19,674 nucleotides of DNA from Hyphomicrobiaceae bacterium (GCA_021647535.1 JAKIUO010000032.1:1-19674), one strand, 5' to 3'; numbered from the stretch's first letter, positions 8,549 to 16,079 are shown. Program-made: numbers and translations. Notes: generated from the letters alone by a model not told the origin.

Positions 8549-9417
8549 TATTGATAAAGCTCCATGATTTCTTCGAGCCGTTCGGCGCTATCCTCGATAT
8601 CTTCTTGAGCGGCACAAACCACTTCGGGAATATCAATAATCTCCAGCGTATTGAGAATAAGCGCATCCTGCGAATTATAATATTGCACCCACCAGACATT
8701 TTCGGTTTTAGTGCTGGAGACTCGGCAATTACCATAACCTCGGGACAAGATGATGGTATCGCCCTTGCCCAGCATATCATTGAGATAAACAAGGTCTTCC
8801 TCGGTATGCGGCAACAAAGACAGATTGATGCTGTGCACAGGATCGCCAGGCTTGCGAATTTTTACCTTGTCCGACAGCTCCGACAACAAAGCCGGGGTAT
8901 TAAAGACACCTGCGGGCAGATTGTCCATGTCGGCAAGAGGAACATTGTCCTGCGCCCCTACAAAGACCCGCTCTGCAACAGCATCTGGCCAGCTCGCAAT
9001 TTCTATCGTGTCTTTCACAAGCTTGCCATCACCCCCAAAATGCAACACGCGCCAGACCCCAGCAAAATAGGATTCCTGAACCTGTATAGAGCTTCCACTA
9101 ACCATAGATACCTCACCTTCTCCAAGCAGCTGATTAACCAGTCCAAGGTCAAGCTCAGTCAATTCGGATGTATCAACGACCTTTGCAGGCTCACCAACTT
9201 TATACTGCCGAATAACATCAATCACTTCCATGAGTTTCGCCTTGCCCGCCTTCATACCCTCCGTATCTTCAGGTTCTGGAGCGATAGGAAACTCAAAGGT
9301 TGCCATCTCGCGCGGCATTTCCATGTATTCAAGCTTCTTACCTTCATCGCCGTCAGGTGTTTCAACCTGGCTGCCGGGACCAAAAGCCGCTGGAATGTAA
9401 TCATTTGGATCAGCCAT
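8548..9417 (-). CDS. hupH: HupH/HoxQ (HyaF family), hydrogenase small-subunit maturation protein
   Basis: A 289-residue protein placed by order (G-H-I) and by HyaF/HupH-type sequence such as LLGEGEVSMV, SYFAGVWRV, INLSLLPHTEEDLVYLNDML and YYNSQDALILNTLEIIDIPEV. HyaF/HoxQ is believed to act as a chaperone for the Tat-dependent small subunit. The ATG at 9417 has an AGGAG about nine bases upstream. The 71-base gap to hupG is the only notable spacing within this operon, and no promoter or terminator was recognised in it. No membrane segment or signal peptide is seen, so it is probably cytoplasmic. Confidence 0.88.
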   Translation of the reverse strand: MADPNDYIPAAFGPGSQVETPDGDEGKKLEYMEMPREMATFEFPIAPEPEDTEGMKAGKAKLMEVIDVIRQYKVGEPAKVVDTSELTELDLGLVNQLLGEGEVSMVSGSSIQVQESYFAGVWRVLHFGGDGKLVKDTIEIASWPDAVAERVFVGAQDNVPLADMDNLPAGVFNTPALLSELSDKVKIRKPGDPVHSINLSLLPHTEEDLVYLNDMLGKGDTIILSRGYGNCRVSSTKTENVWWVQYYNSQDALILNTLEIIDIPEVVCAAQEDIEDSAERLEEIMELYQ

Positions 9418-9488
9418 TGAACCATTCTCCTCGAATTAAAACTGTTTCTTTTACACAAGTATCACTGCTCATCTTCTCACCTGCTTTT

Positions 9489-9926
9489 CTAGTTTGGCTT
9501 TTCCGCTTCTGTTGGACCACCACAACCATCAGGAAACTCATAGGCTGGGGGCGGCGTTGGATCCAAAGCCAGAATTTTTGGGATTTCGATCATGTAATCC
9601 TGCCAGTCCAATACCCTGGTGATCACACCGAGATATTCGCCATTGCGCAGAAATACGAAAGCCGGGAAGGCATTAAATCGATAGCGCAACTGTATTTTTG
9701 TTTCGCTTTTGCGGTCAAGAACCGCAGCACTAAGCTGCCCTCTGGAAGCTTTGATCAACTCAGGCAATATAACCGCCGCATCATTGACTTCGACAAGTCG
9801 CTTGAATTCACCAGCAATGAACAAAATCACATCACCGCTTTGCGCGAGAACCTCATCCATATTATCTTCATCAACAATGGGATAATTTTCGCGCTCAATG
9901 ATGCCTTCTAATAAGGGAGAGAACAT
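9489..9926 (-). CDS. hupG: HupG/HoxO (HyaE family), thioredoxin-fold Tat proofreading chaperone
   Basis: A 145-residue protein of the HyaE/HupG family, which has a thioredoxin fold without the CxxC active site. The fold is indicated by GDVILFIAG, then the AFPAFVFLRNGEYLGVI strand-turn-strand that follows the cis-Pro-like position. The only Cys is in the C-terminal DGCGG. HoxO binds the Tat signal peptide of the small subunit and holds it until its clusters are assembled. The start abuts the hupF stop (TAAATG), with an AAGGAG inside the last codons of hupF as ribosome binding site. Confidence 0.88.
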   Translation of the reverse strand: MFSPLLEGIIERENYPIVDEDNMDEVLAQSGDVILFIAGEFKRLVEVNDAAVILPELIKASRGQLSAAVLDRKSETKIQLRYRFNAFPAFVFLRNGEYLGVITRVLDWQDYMIEIPKILALDPTPPPAYEFPDGCGGPTEAEKPN

Positions 9927-10286
9927 TTATTTAAGCTCCTTGTCTTGGTCAGTTGAATTCGTGTCAGATGAATTGGAGACATTTGAAACGGGATCAATTG
10001 CATCCGGCTCGATCACAACACCAACTCCCGTCAGATCGGCAAACAGGTGGTCGATGTCCGTGCCACCCCTCATGGCAATATCAAGCGCTTTCAGGGCATC
10101 ATTTATTTTCAGAGCATCCGACGCCGGGATCACCTCGCGGGCAGCATCTATAAAAACCAAGACCCAGGTGCCCAGTTCCTGCTCCCCGACCAACATGATA
10201 TTTATCTCTTTTTTCACGCCATTATGATCACAAATAGCCATGCCAAGCCCGCACTCGACAATCTGCATGGGAACGCCAACACACAT
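9927..10286 (-). CDS. hupF: HupF/HoxL, HypC-paralogue chaperone dedicated to HupL
   Basis: A 119-residue HypC-like protein beginning MCVGVPMQIVECG, with the essential Cys2. Compared with HypC (81 residues) it has an extended C terminus (about 80-119) rich in Asp, Ser and Asn. In O2-tolerant systems HoxL/HupF cooperates with HoxV/HupK as a dedicated carrier of the Fe(CN)2CO unit and stabilises HupL in air. It overlaps hupD by one base (TAATG), so it is made together with the HupL protease. Confidence 0.92.
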   Translation of the reverse strand: MCVGVPMQIVECGLGMAICDHNGVKKEINIMLVGEQELGTWVLVFIDAAREVIPASDALKINDALKALDIAMRGGTDIDHLFADLTGVGVVIEPDAIDPVSNVSNSSDTNSTDQDKELK

Positions 10287-10978
10287 TATTTCTTCTCCAA
10301 CGAAGTGTCTGACAGCAAACCATCAATTTCTTTGTCAATGTCTTGGGGAGGTTGCCAGTTTTCATCGCGCAGCAAGCGCTCATCGCCAATACGGCAGGCC
10401 AGCGCTTCATCCGGTCGCTCACTCTCATAAAGAGCCGAGCTCATAATATTACAGCCGATCGTGTCTTCTCTTCTGAGTGGTTCTGAGCGTTTTGTGACCA
10501 CAATGCCAAGGTTTTTGAGATATTTTATCGCTTCAGTGATCGCAGGAACAATCTGCGCCTTGATTTCGGGGCGCAACCCACCGCCAAAATCATCCAGCTC
10601 CACCGGCTGCACCCCTATCAGATACAAATGCTCCGGTGCATCCCCCATCATCTCAGCCATGGCCAGGACTTCTTGAAACCCGGTTTGATGAAGGCTGATT
10701 TTTTTAACACCGAGAAATTTAGGTACGTCTTCCCCTTCGATCAACTTCATCGCACCAGGCGTCAAGTGATAGTCGACCGCATCAAAGACAACAAGAATAT
10801 CTGCCTCCCGAACATCTTGAACCAAATAGACGCCTTGCGTACCCCCATCCAGCAGACGGACATTTTCAGGCACCTCGTAAAGGCGATGGAATTCTTCGAC
10901 TGTTCGAACGCCAAAACCTTCATCAGCCCATAGCAAATTGCCGATACCGAGCACCAGCACGCGCGGTTGCGTGGTCAT
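10286..10978 (-). CDS. hupD: HupD, HupL C-terminal maturation endopeptidase
   Basis: A 230-residue hydrogenase maturation protease (HybD/HupD, peptidase family M52). It removes the C-terminal peptide of HupL once nickel is in place. The nickel-recognition residues can be placed as E20 in GIGNLLWADEGFG, D66 in LVVFDAVDY and H97 in SLHQTGFQEVL. The family is usually about 160-210 residues; the extra length here is a C-terminal stretch after about residue 165. It is the first gene of the second operon, with GGAGG upstream of the ATG and its own sigma-54 promoter 46 bases from start to ATG. The HupL site it should cut is after H584. Confidence 0.95.
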   Translation of the reverse strand: MTTQPRVLVLGIGNLLWADEGFGVRTVEEFHRLYEVPENVRLLDGGTQGVYLVQDVREADILVVFDAVDYHLTPGAMKLIEGEDVPKFLGVKKISLHQTGFQEVLAMAEMMGDAPEHLYLIGVQPVELDDFGGGLRPEIKAQIVPAITEAIKYLKNLGIVVTKRSEPLRREDTIGCNIMSSALYESERPDEALACRIGDERLLRDENWQPPQDIDKEIDGLLSDTSLEKK

Positions 10979-11035
10979 CTTCCCTTCCTCCCAAAGACAT
11001 TTTTCTGTTTATTAATCCTTTATTAATATAGTTAA

Positions 11036-11050
11036 GCAATATCCGTGCCA
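11036..11050 (-). promoter_or_regulatory. Sigma-54 promoter of the hupD-hupR operon
   Basis: On the minus strand the sequence reads TGGCACGGATATTGCTT, a complete match to the sigma-54 (RpoN) consensus TGGCACG-N4-TTGCW with exact spacing. The predicted transcription start is near 11024, 46 bases before the hupD ATG. It lies downstream of the terminator after hupC, so the accessory genes have their own regulated promoter. Confidence 0.88.
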
Positions 11051-11112
11051 CTTCCCACCTCAACCTCAACCCCTGAAAAACAACGATGTTTTTTAGAGCC
11101 CGTGACTAGATA

Positions 11113-11129
11113 TGGAAGGAATTCTTCCA
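11113..11129. promoter_or_regulatory. Palindromic activator-like site (UAS) of hupD
   Basis: TGGAAG-GAATT-CTTCCA is a perfect inverted repeat, 6 bp arms and a 5 bp spacer. Its centre lies 85 bp upstream of the -12 element of the hupD promoter (about -97). The same YGGAAR-N5-YTTCCR pattern lies upstream of hupS and cydP. I infer a HupR binding site; the assignment of the protein is not shown by the sequence. Confidence 0.6.
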
Positions 11130-11186
11130 CGGTTTCAATTAACCGGAAACTTACATACCATCCTTGCTGGATGAGCCACTAAACAA

Positions 11187-11201
11187 TCAATACTTGTGCC
11201 A
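11187..11201 (-). promoter_or_regulatory. Degenerate sigma-54-like element
   Basis: The minus strand reads TGGCAC-AAGTA-TTGA. The -24 part is perfect, but the -12 part is TTGA and lacks the critical C of TTGC. It lies 151 bp upstream of the intact hupD promoter. It could be a weak promoter, a silent binding site for sigma-54 polymerase, or a decayed copy. Confidence 0.3.
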
Positions 11202-11313
11202 AATAGGATATTCTCATTCATATTATTGGAATAAATGCTTGCAGAACGAGCGCTTTGGGCATGTATTTCCAACAAGACCTGTTCAAAACGAACGCAAAGA
11301 AATAACCCTCACA

Positions 11314-11352
11314 TAAAAAATGACACCGGGCGGAAGGAATTGCCCGGTGTCA
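11314..11352 (-). terminator. Rho-independent terminator after hupC
   Basis: On the minus strand an 11 bp perfect stem (TGACACCGGGC with GCCCGGTGTCA) and a 10-base loop are followed directly by TTTTTTAT. It begins 82 bases after the hupC stop and separates hupSLEC from the hupD operon. Confidence 0.92.
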
Positions 11353-11354
11353 AG

Positions 11355-11429
11355 TTTAGGGAGGGATGGCTTTGTTTTTAGTTTGGGTCCAAGGGAGGGG
11401 AAACCAAATGTCCAGCCCCCCTCCCTAAA
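11355..11429. repeat. Mutually exclusive G-rich hairpins between the hupC stop and its terminator
   Basis: TTTAGGGAGGG (11355-11365) pairs perfectly with CCCTCCCTAAA (11419-11429). The same right arm can instead pair with AGGGAGGGG at 11392-11400 (right arm 11418-11426), so two hairpins compete. In the transcript this lies just after the hupC stop codon and before the terminator. It may be an mRNA 3'-end stabiliser or an attenuating structure; that function is inference. Confidence 0.5.
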
Positions 11430-11434
11430 GGTCT

Positions 11435-12232
11435 CTACTCTTTGGTATCGGTTCTGTTATCCTTGAACATGCGCCACCCTGAAATCATCGAGCTGATGAT
11501 CGATTGGCGAGACATGATGTCTTCGCGGATGGCCACATAGACATGGATCATGACAAAAATTATGATCACCCACATACCCATATGATGCCAGGTATGCACA
11601 TCCTGACTTTGCCCAAACAAAGGGATCAGCCATGCTGAGAACCATTCATATTGCCAGCTTCCCATGCCCGTACCCTCACCATAAAGAGCGAGGCCGGTGA
11701 AGATCATGAAAACGATCCCCCACACGAACAAAAAGTGCATGGATATAACCGCCAATGGATTATGTCCAGAAAACTTCTCGGGCTCCTTGGTCAAAAATGC
11801 GTACCATTTGATTTCATGCCAGAAGCCATGCCAGAATTGGCGACTAAATATTCTTGGCATGAAAATTTCGTGAGCATGGCTATTGCCGACAATTGCCCAC
11901 CAGATGCGAAAGACAAAACCGATAATCACGGTGTAAGCTGCGACGAAATGGATCCAGCGGATATAGCCCATGAGGAAATTATCACTAGCTTCTCCCGGCA
12001 CACTCGGTAAGGGTGAAGCAATAAGATATCCCGTAATGCTCAAGGCAAGTATGGCAAAGGCGTTTACCCAATGCCAGATTCTGACCGGCGCTTCATAGAT
12101 ATAACTTTCTTCAACGACATGGGTTCTATCTACTTTAGGTGCCGGAGCGGATGCTGAGACGGCCCGCTGAGCAGCAGCAGCAGCCTGCTGAGCGGCCGCC
12201 AGAGCCTCTGGAGTTGTTGGTGTATCAGACAT
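11435..12232 (-). CDS. hupC: HupC, b-type cytochrome membrane anchor of the uptake hydrogenase
   Basis: A 265-residue integral membrane dihaem cytochrome b that takes electrons from HupS and reduces quinone. Four membrane segments can be placed at about 54-74, 94-114, 160-185 and 215-236. Candidate haem ligands are H54 (RIWHWVN), H95 (RWIHF), the cluster H213/H216/H217 (VHTWHHMGMW) and H230. The first 40 residues form an Ala/Gln/Pro-rich cytoplasmic extension, encoded in part by a GCAGCAGCAGCAG run at about 12174-12186. GAGGG precedes the ATG. It is nine bases from hupE and is the last gene before the terminator. Confidence 0.95.
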   Translation of the reverse strand: MSDTPTTPEALAAAQQAAAAAQRAVSASAPAPKVDRTHVVEESYIYEAPVRIWHWVNAFAILALSITGYLIASPLPSVPGEASDNFLMGYIRWIHFVAAYTVIIGFVFRIWWAIVGNSHAHEIFMPRIFSRQFWHGFWHEIKWYAFLTKEPEKFSGHNPLAVISMHFLFVWGIVFMIFTGLALYGEGTGMGSWQYEWFSAWLIPLFGQSQDVHTWHHMGMWVIIIFVMIHVYVAIREDIMSRQSIISSMISGWRMFKDNRTDTKE

Positions 12233-12241
12233 TATACCCTC

Positions 12242-12823
12242 CTAAGCTGTGATGAGGGCAAGACCACCAGCAGCGATAACGCTGCCTGCAACCCAGGCAC
12301 CATATTTAAACTGATGAAGCCGCTTGCCAAGCCCGTAACCAAGCAAGTGCAAACCAGCCGTCATTGCCAGCATGCCAGCAACAAAGCCCAGACCGGAGCC
12401 TTCACCGGCAGCAAGACCATGGGCCTGCCCGTGCATCATGGCAAACACAGCGATTGCTGCTAACCCGGCACTGGCGGGTAGATGGCGACCAGTGGCCACC
12501 ATCAATCCCAGCAAGACAACTGAAGCCAGAATGCCCGGCTCGACAGCGGAGTATGCCAGTCCGCTTATGCCAAGCACAGCGCCAACAAGGATCATCGCAA
12601 GGAAGACCATTGGCCCCTGCCATGCCATCTTGGCAGGCCGCATGGCAGCCCATAAACCAACCGCCAACATGGCTAGTAAGTGGTCAAGACCAAGAAGAGG
12701 ATGGGCAAGCCCCATCATCATACCGGTCCCATGTCCACCGGTATGAGCCAGCGTGGGGCTTGTCATTAAACCGACAGACAGGATCGTTGCGGCACTAACC
12801 GCGCTTATTTTTGAATATTTCAT
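12242..12823 (-). CDS. hupE: HupE/UreJ-family nickel transporter
   Basis: A 193-residue membrane protein thought to move nickel across the envelope for hydrogenase. An N-terminal signal sequence (about 1-26, ending SPTLA) is followed by a His-rich mature end (HTGGHG), then the family metal motif HPLLGLDH (H41, D47, H48), further hydrophobic helices, and MMHGQAHG. I place the start at the ATG at 12823, 11 bases after hupL, because AGGGGA lies just upstream and the signal peptide then begins properly. A longer open frame reaching 12904 overlaps hupL and lacks this logic. Position between hupL and hupC is uncommon; in Rhizobium leguminosarum hupE follows hupD. Confidence 0.93.
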   Translation of the reverse strand: MKYSKISAVSAATILSVGLMTSPTLAHTGGHGTGMMMGLAHPLLGLDHLLAMLAVGLWAAMRPAKMAWQGPMVFLAMILVGAVLGISGLAYSAVEPGILASVVLLGLMVATGRHLPASAGLAAIAVFAMMHGQAHGLAAGEGSGLGFVAGMLAMTAGLHLLGYGLGKRLHQFKYGAWVAGSVIAAGGLALITA

Positions 12824-12834
12824 TATGGTTCCCC

Positions 12835-14634
12835 TTATCGCACCTTGACCGAGACGATCTCTTCGCCCTCTTCCGACATGACATGCGTTGAGCAGGCCAT
12901 ACACGGATCAAAGCTATGAATGTTTCGCAGGATCTCTACGGGCTCTTCAGGACGCTCAACCTTGGTGTTCATCAACGAGGCTTCAAAAGCACCGATATTC
13001 CCTTCATTGTCACGCGGCGACGCATTCCAGGTACTTGGAACAACACACTGGTAATTATCGATGCGTGTATTCTTGATCTTGATCCAGTGACCAAGAGCAC
13101 CACGAGGGGCTTCACTAAACCCAACCCCTTTGATTTCGCTTGGCCAGGTTTTGGGATCAACTTTTTCCATATTGGCCGTTGAACTGTCGCCGTTTTTGAT
13201 AGTCCTGATCAGTTTTTCAAGGAAATATTTCTGCTTGTGGGCTGCCCATTGCGCTTCCATCGCGCGAGCTGCTGTACGTCCAAGCGTCGAGAACAAGGCT
13301 TCAACCGGAAGGTCGAGAGTTTTGAGAACAAACTTGATCTGCTCTGTCCACTCCTCATGCCCCTGAACATAGCCAACAACATAACGAGCCAATGGCCCCA
13401 CCTCCATGGCATGGCCCTTCCAGCGCGGTGCCTTGACCCATGAATATCTAGCATTTTCATCCAGATTGATAATATTGGTTTTCGTGCCCTTGAAATTTGG
13501 CCCGAGGTCATAGTTTGGCACGGTGGTGCCATCCCAAGGATGCAGACCTTTGGAATCATCCTCATATTTGTACCATGAATGAGGTGCAAATTCCTGAATC
13601 TCCTCTGGGTCACGCAGATCAATTGGATGAACTTTGGTCAGGTCACCATTGATAATCGCCCCTTGCGGCATCATCAGATTGCTTGCTGAATAATCATTGG
13701 CCTTGTCGGGGATATCGCCATAAGCCAAAACACTTTTGCCGGAGATACCACCACCATAGAGCCACGTCTTGTAGAATGAACCAATGGCCAGAATATCAGG
13801 GATATAAACATTGTCGATAAAGGTGATTGTCCGGTCCACAACGCCTTGCACGTAGTTGAGGCGCTCCATATTAATCGGAGCACCGGCCGCCAGATCTCCA
13901 TCAATGTTAATAGCACAAGGCACGCCACCCACCAGCCAGTTCGGATGCGTATCCTTACCACCAAATATTGTCCGAGTGGTCATGATTTCCTTCTGGAAGT
14001 CAAGCGCTTCAAGATAATGCGTCAGCGCCATCAGATCAGCTTCCGGCGGCAATTTATAGGCCGGATTGGTCCAGTAACCATTCTTGAACGGGCCAAGCTG
14101 ACCACTTTCAAGAAATTTTCTCACCCTTGTCTGCACATCGCGAAAATAGCCTGGCGATGACATGGGATGATGAGGTGAAATCTTTTGCTGCAACGCCGAG
14201 GTTGCCTTTGGATCAGCCTTCATGGCGTTGATGGGATTAACCCAGTCCAGCGCATGAAGATGGTAAAAATGCACAAGATGGTCATGGATCTGCAAAGACA
14301 ACTGCATGATATTGCGAATAGAGTTTGCGTTTTCGGGGATGTCGATCCCAACAGCATCTTCAACAGCACGAACAGATGTCAGAGCATGGGTACCGGTGCA
14401 AACTCCACAGATGCGCTGCACAAAGGCCCAGGCATCGCGTGGATCACGCCCCTTGAGAATAACTTCCAGCCCGCGCCACATGGTGCCAGTGGAAACCGCA
14501 TTGCGAATGATATTATCACTATCGATATTCGTCTCGATGCGCATGTGACCCTCGATACGGGTGATCGGATCAACGACGTATCGTTGACCGCTGGTATCAA
14601 GTGTAAACCCGTTTGGTGTATTTATAATTGCCAT
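12835..14634 (-). CDS. hupL: HupL, uptake [NiFe]-hydrogenase large subunit
   Basis: The 599-residue precursor of the catalytic subunit, which oxidises H2 at the NiFe(CN)2CO site. Ligands are visible in RICGVCTGTH (C76, C79) and DPCMACSTH (C578, C581). The N-terminal RIEGH includes E28 of the family. After H584 there is a 15-residue tail (VMSEEGEEIVSVKVR), which HupD should remove to close the nickel site. There is no signal peptide, as expected, since it is exported with HupS by the Tat system. The start overlaps the hupS stop by one base (TAATG). Sequence is of the group 1 membrane-bound class. Confidence 0.98.
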   Translation of the reverse strand: MAIINTPNGFTLDTSGQRYVVDPITRIEGHMRIETNIDSDNIIRNAVSTGTMWRGLEVILKGRDPRDAWAFVQRICGVCTGTHALTSVRAVEDAVGIDIPENANSIRNIMQLSLQIHDHLVHFYHLHALDWVNPINAMKADPKATSALQQKISPHHPMSSPGYFRDVQTRVRKFLESGQLGPFKNGYWTNPAYKLPPEADLMALTHYLEALDFQKEIMTTRTIFGGKDTHPNWLVGGVPCAINIDGDLAAGAPINMERLNYVQGVVDRTITFIDNVYIPDILAIGSFYKTWLYGGGISGKSVLAYGDIPDKANDYSASNLMMPQGAIINGDLTKVHPIDLRDPEEIQEFAPHSWYKYEDDSKGLHPWDGTTVPNYDLGPNFKGTKTNIINLDENARYSWVKAPRWKGHAMEVGPLARYVVGYVQGHEEWTEQIKFVLKTLDLPVEALFSTLGRTAARAMEAQWAAHKQKYFLEKLIRTIKNGDSSTANMEKVDPKTWPSEIKGVGFSEAPRGALGHWIKIKNTRIDNYQCVVPSTWNASPRDNEGNIGAFEASLMNTKVERPEEPVEILRNIHSFDPCMACSTHVMSEEGEEIVSVKVR

Positions 14635-15710
14635 TATTCAGCATCCCCCTTCTGCATCACTCTTTTGACAACACTGGCACCGGCATGAACTGCTGTAGCC
14701 CCCGCAACAACCTTGGCAGCCGTTCCGCCAATTTCGTCAGCGTTTGCTTCAATTCCAAAACCATGAATGTCCGTTAGTCGTTCGTAGAAGTCGCCTTTGT
14801 CCCAGAAGCCATCTTCCGAACAGCCAATGCAGGGATGACCTGCCTGAATGGGGAAGGACAATCCACCATTCCAGCGTATTGTCGAACAGGCATTATAAGT
14901 CGTTGGACCTTTGCAACCGACCTTGTAAAGACAGTAACCCTTTTTGGCACCCTCATCATCGAACTCTTCAACAAACTGACCAGCATCGAAATGCGGACGA
15001 CGATAACATTTGTCATGAATACGTTGCGAGTAGAACATTTTCGGTCGGCCCTGACGGTCCAGTGAAGGTAGTTTCTCAAAAGTCAGGATATAGGTGATCA
15101 CCGCAGTCATAACTTCAGCAATGGGTGGACAACCCGGTACTTTGATAATCGGCTTGTCAGCAATCCCTGGAACCATATGGGTGGGCGTCGCCCGTGTCGG
15201 GTTTGGTCTCGCGGCCTGAACACACCCCCATGAAGCGCAAGAGCCCCACGAGATAATCGCCTTGGCGTGCTTGGAGACATGTGTCAACTGCTCGACAAAT
15301 GGTTTGCCAGCAATGATACAGGACATTCCATCTTGATTGAGTGGTGCATTACCTTCAACAGCCAGAATGAAGTTGCCATCATATTTTTCAATGGTCTCTT
15401 CAATGATCGCTTCAGCCTGCTGACCAGCAGCGGCCATGATAGTGTCGTCATAATCCAGCGAAATCATCGAAAGAATAACGTCTTTTGCAAGCGGATGCGC
15501 TGAGCGGATAAAGCTTTCAGAACAGCAGGTACATTCAAGACCATGCAGCCATAAAACCGGAATACGCGGCTTGGTTTCCATCGCGTGAGCAATCGTTGGC
15601 GCAAAGCTTGGTCCAAGCCCAAGTGCGGCGGCAGCCAGCGAACAATATTTCAAGAAGCTACGACGGGTAATCCCCTGCCGGCGCATGACCTCATAGAAAG
15701 TTTCGTGCAT
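14634..15710 (-). CDS. hupS: HupS, O2-tolerant-type [NiFe]-hydrogenase small subunit
   Basis: A 358-residue electron-transfer subunit with three Fe-S clusters, exported by the Tat path. The signal has TRRSFLK at 15-21 and a likely cut after AHA at 43. Counting from there, the proximal cluster cysteines are C17, C19, C20 (in LECTCCSES) and C115, C120 (in GSCASWGCV). C19 and C120 are the two extra cysteines that define the [4Fe-3S] cluster of O2-tolerant group 1d enzymes; standard enzymes have Gly there. The Glu in LAVEGNAP falls at mature position 76. Later Cys/His motifs (KVPGCPP, DKCYRRPHF, GCKGPTTYNACS, HPCIGCSEDGFWD) supply the other clusters. A hydrophobic C-terminal helix (about residues 328-345) is the membrane anchor. 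GGAGG/GGGGAG precedes the ATG, and the sigma-54 promoter lies upstream. Confidence 0.98.
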   Translation of the reverse strand: MHETFYEVMRRQGITRRSFLKYCSLAAAALGLGPSFAPTIAHAMETKPRIPVLWLHGLECTCCSESFIRSAHPLAKDVILSMISLDYDDTIMAAAGQQAEAIIEETIEKYDGNFILAVEGNAPLNQDGMSCIIAGKPFVEQLTHVSKHAKAIISWGSCASWGCVQAARPNPTRATPTHMVPGIADKPIIKVPGCPPIAEVMTAVITYILTFEKLPSLDRQGRPKMFYSQRIHDKCYRRPHFDAGQFVEEFDDEGAKKGYCLYKVGCKGPTTYNACSTIRWNGGLSFPIQAGHPCIGCSEDGFWDKGDFYERLTDIHGFGIEANADEIGGTAAKVVAGATAVHAGASVVKRVMQKGDAE

Positions 15711-15790
15711 AGATCGTCTCCCCCTCCTCCGAGTTTACATTTTTAGCTGAAGGGCGAGCCTGACTGTTCACCCATTACGTTAACTAATCA

Positions 15791-15805
15791 GCAAGTATTG
15801 TGCCA
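15791..15805 (-). promoter_or_regulatory. Sigma-54 promoter of hupSLEC
   Basis: The minus strand reads TGGCAC-AATAC-TTGC, all ten conserved bases of the -24/-12 consensus with correct five-base spacing. Predicted start near 15779 gives a 69-base leader to the hupS ATG. Confidence 0.9.
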
Positions 15806-15901
15806 GTTAATTTAATCGTTATTTTACAGTGTGTTAATGTCATTTCATAGGATTTCATGTAGCGAATGTCGGGAGATGATCAACCGATAAAAACGACCCA
15901 T

Positions 15902-15918
15902 CGGAAACAAACTTTCCG
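15902..15918. promoter_or_regulatory. Palindromic activator-like site (UAS) of hupS
   Basis: CGGAAA-CAAAC-TTTCCG is a perfect inverted repeat with 6 bp arms and a 5 bp spacer, centred 119 bp upstream of the hupS -12 element (about -131). Same pattern as the sites before hupD and cydP. Binding by HupR is inferred. The rest of 15711-16072 holds the leader, the sigma-54 promoter, the cyd terminators and an AT-rich segment without a recognisable gene. Confidence 0.62.
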
Positions 15919-16008
15919 GTGCCGCAACATTATTATTTTAAGAAATGCATTAATCAAAAGGGAAGTGCTGAGTTCGAGCGTCCAAAATTATTTGCACAAC
16001 AGCATCTG

Positions 16009-16041
16009 CAAAATAGCGCGCCGGAAGAATAGCCGGTGCGC
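16009..16041 (-). terminator. Terminator of the cyd operon
   Basis: On the minus strand GCGCACCGG and CCGGCGCGC form a 9-position stem with one A-C mismatch around an 8-base loop, followed by TATTTTG. It lies 32 bases after the cydX stop and would shield hupS from cyd transcription, together with the hairpin at 16057-16079. Confidence 0.65.
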
Positions 16042-16056
16042 CGCAAATATCGGGTT

Positions 16057-16079
16057 AAAATAAGCGCGAGCGCTATTTT
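16057..16079 (-). terminator. Hairpin overlapping the cydX stop
   Basis: On the minus strand AAAATAGCG and CGCTTATTTT pair over nine bases with one bulged T and a CTCG loop. The left arm includes the cydX TAG. It may be a first, weaker terminator ahead of the hairpin at 16016-16041. Confidence 0.5.

Noticed and set aside
8350..9420. Long plus-strand open frame (356 codons)
   Set aside because: It is antisense to hupI and hupH, whose minus-strand products have clear family motifs; the protein resembles nothing and lacks a ribosome binding site logic.
12242..12904. Longer start for hupE at 12904
   Set aside because: It would overlap the end of hupL by 70 bases and put 27 non-hydrophobic residues before a normal signal peptide; the ATG at 12823 has its own ribosome binding site.
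13517..13535. TGGCACGGTGGTGCC on the plus strand, sigma-54-like
   Set aside because: The -12 half is TGCC rather than TTGC, it points against all genes, and it lies inside hupL coding sequence.
15879..15891. Possible IHF site GATCAACCGATAA upstream of hupS
   Set aside because: At least two mismatches to WATCAA-N4-TTR. IHF sites are expected between sigma-54 promoters and activator sites, but none here is good enough to claim.
15866..16063. Plus-strand open frame of 65 codons between hupS and cydX
   Set aside because: It runs through the hupS activator palindrome and the cyd terminator hairpin, has no recognisable family and is opposite to every gene here.
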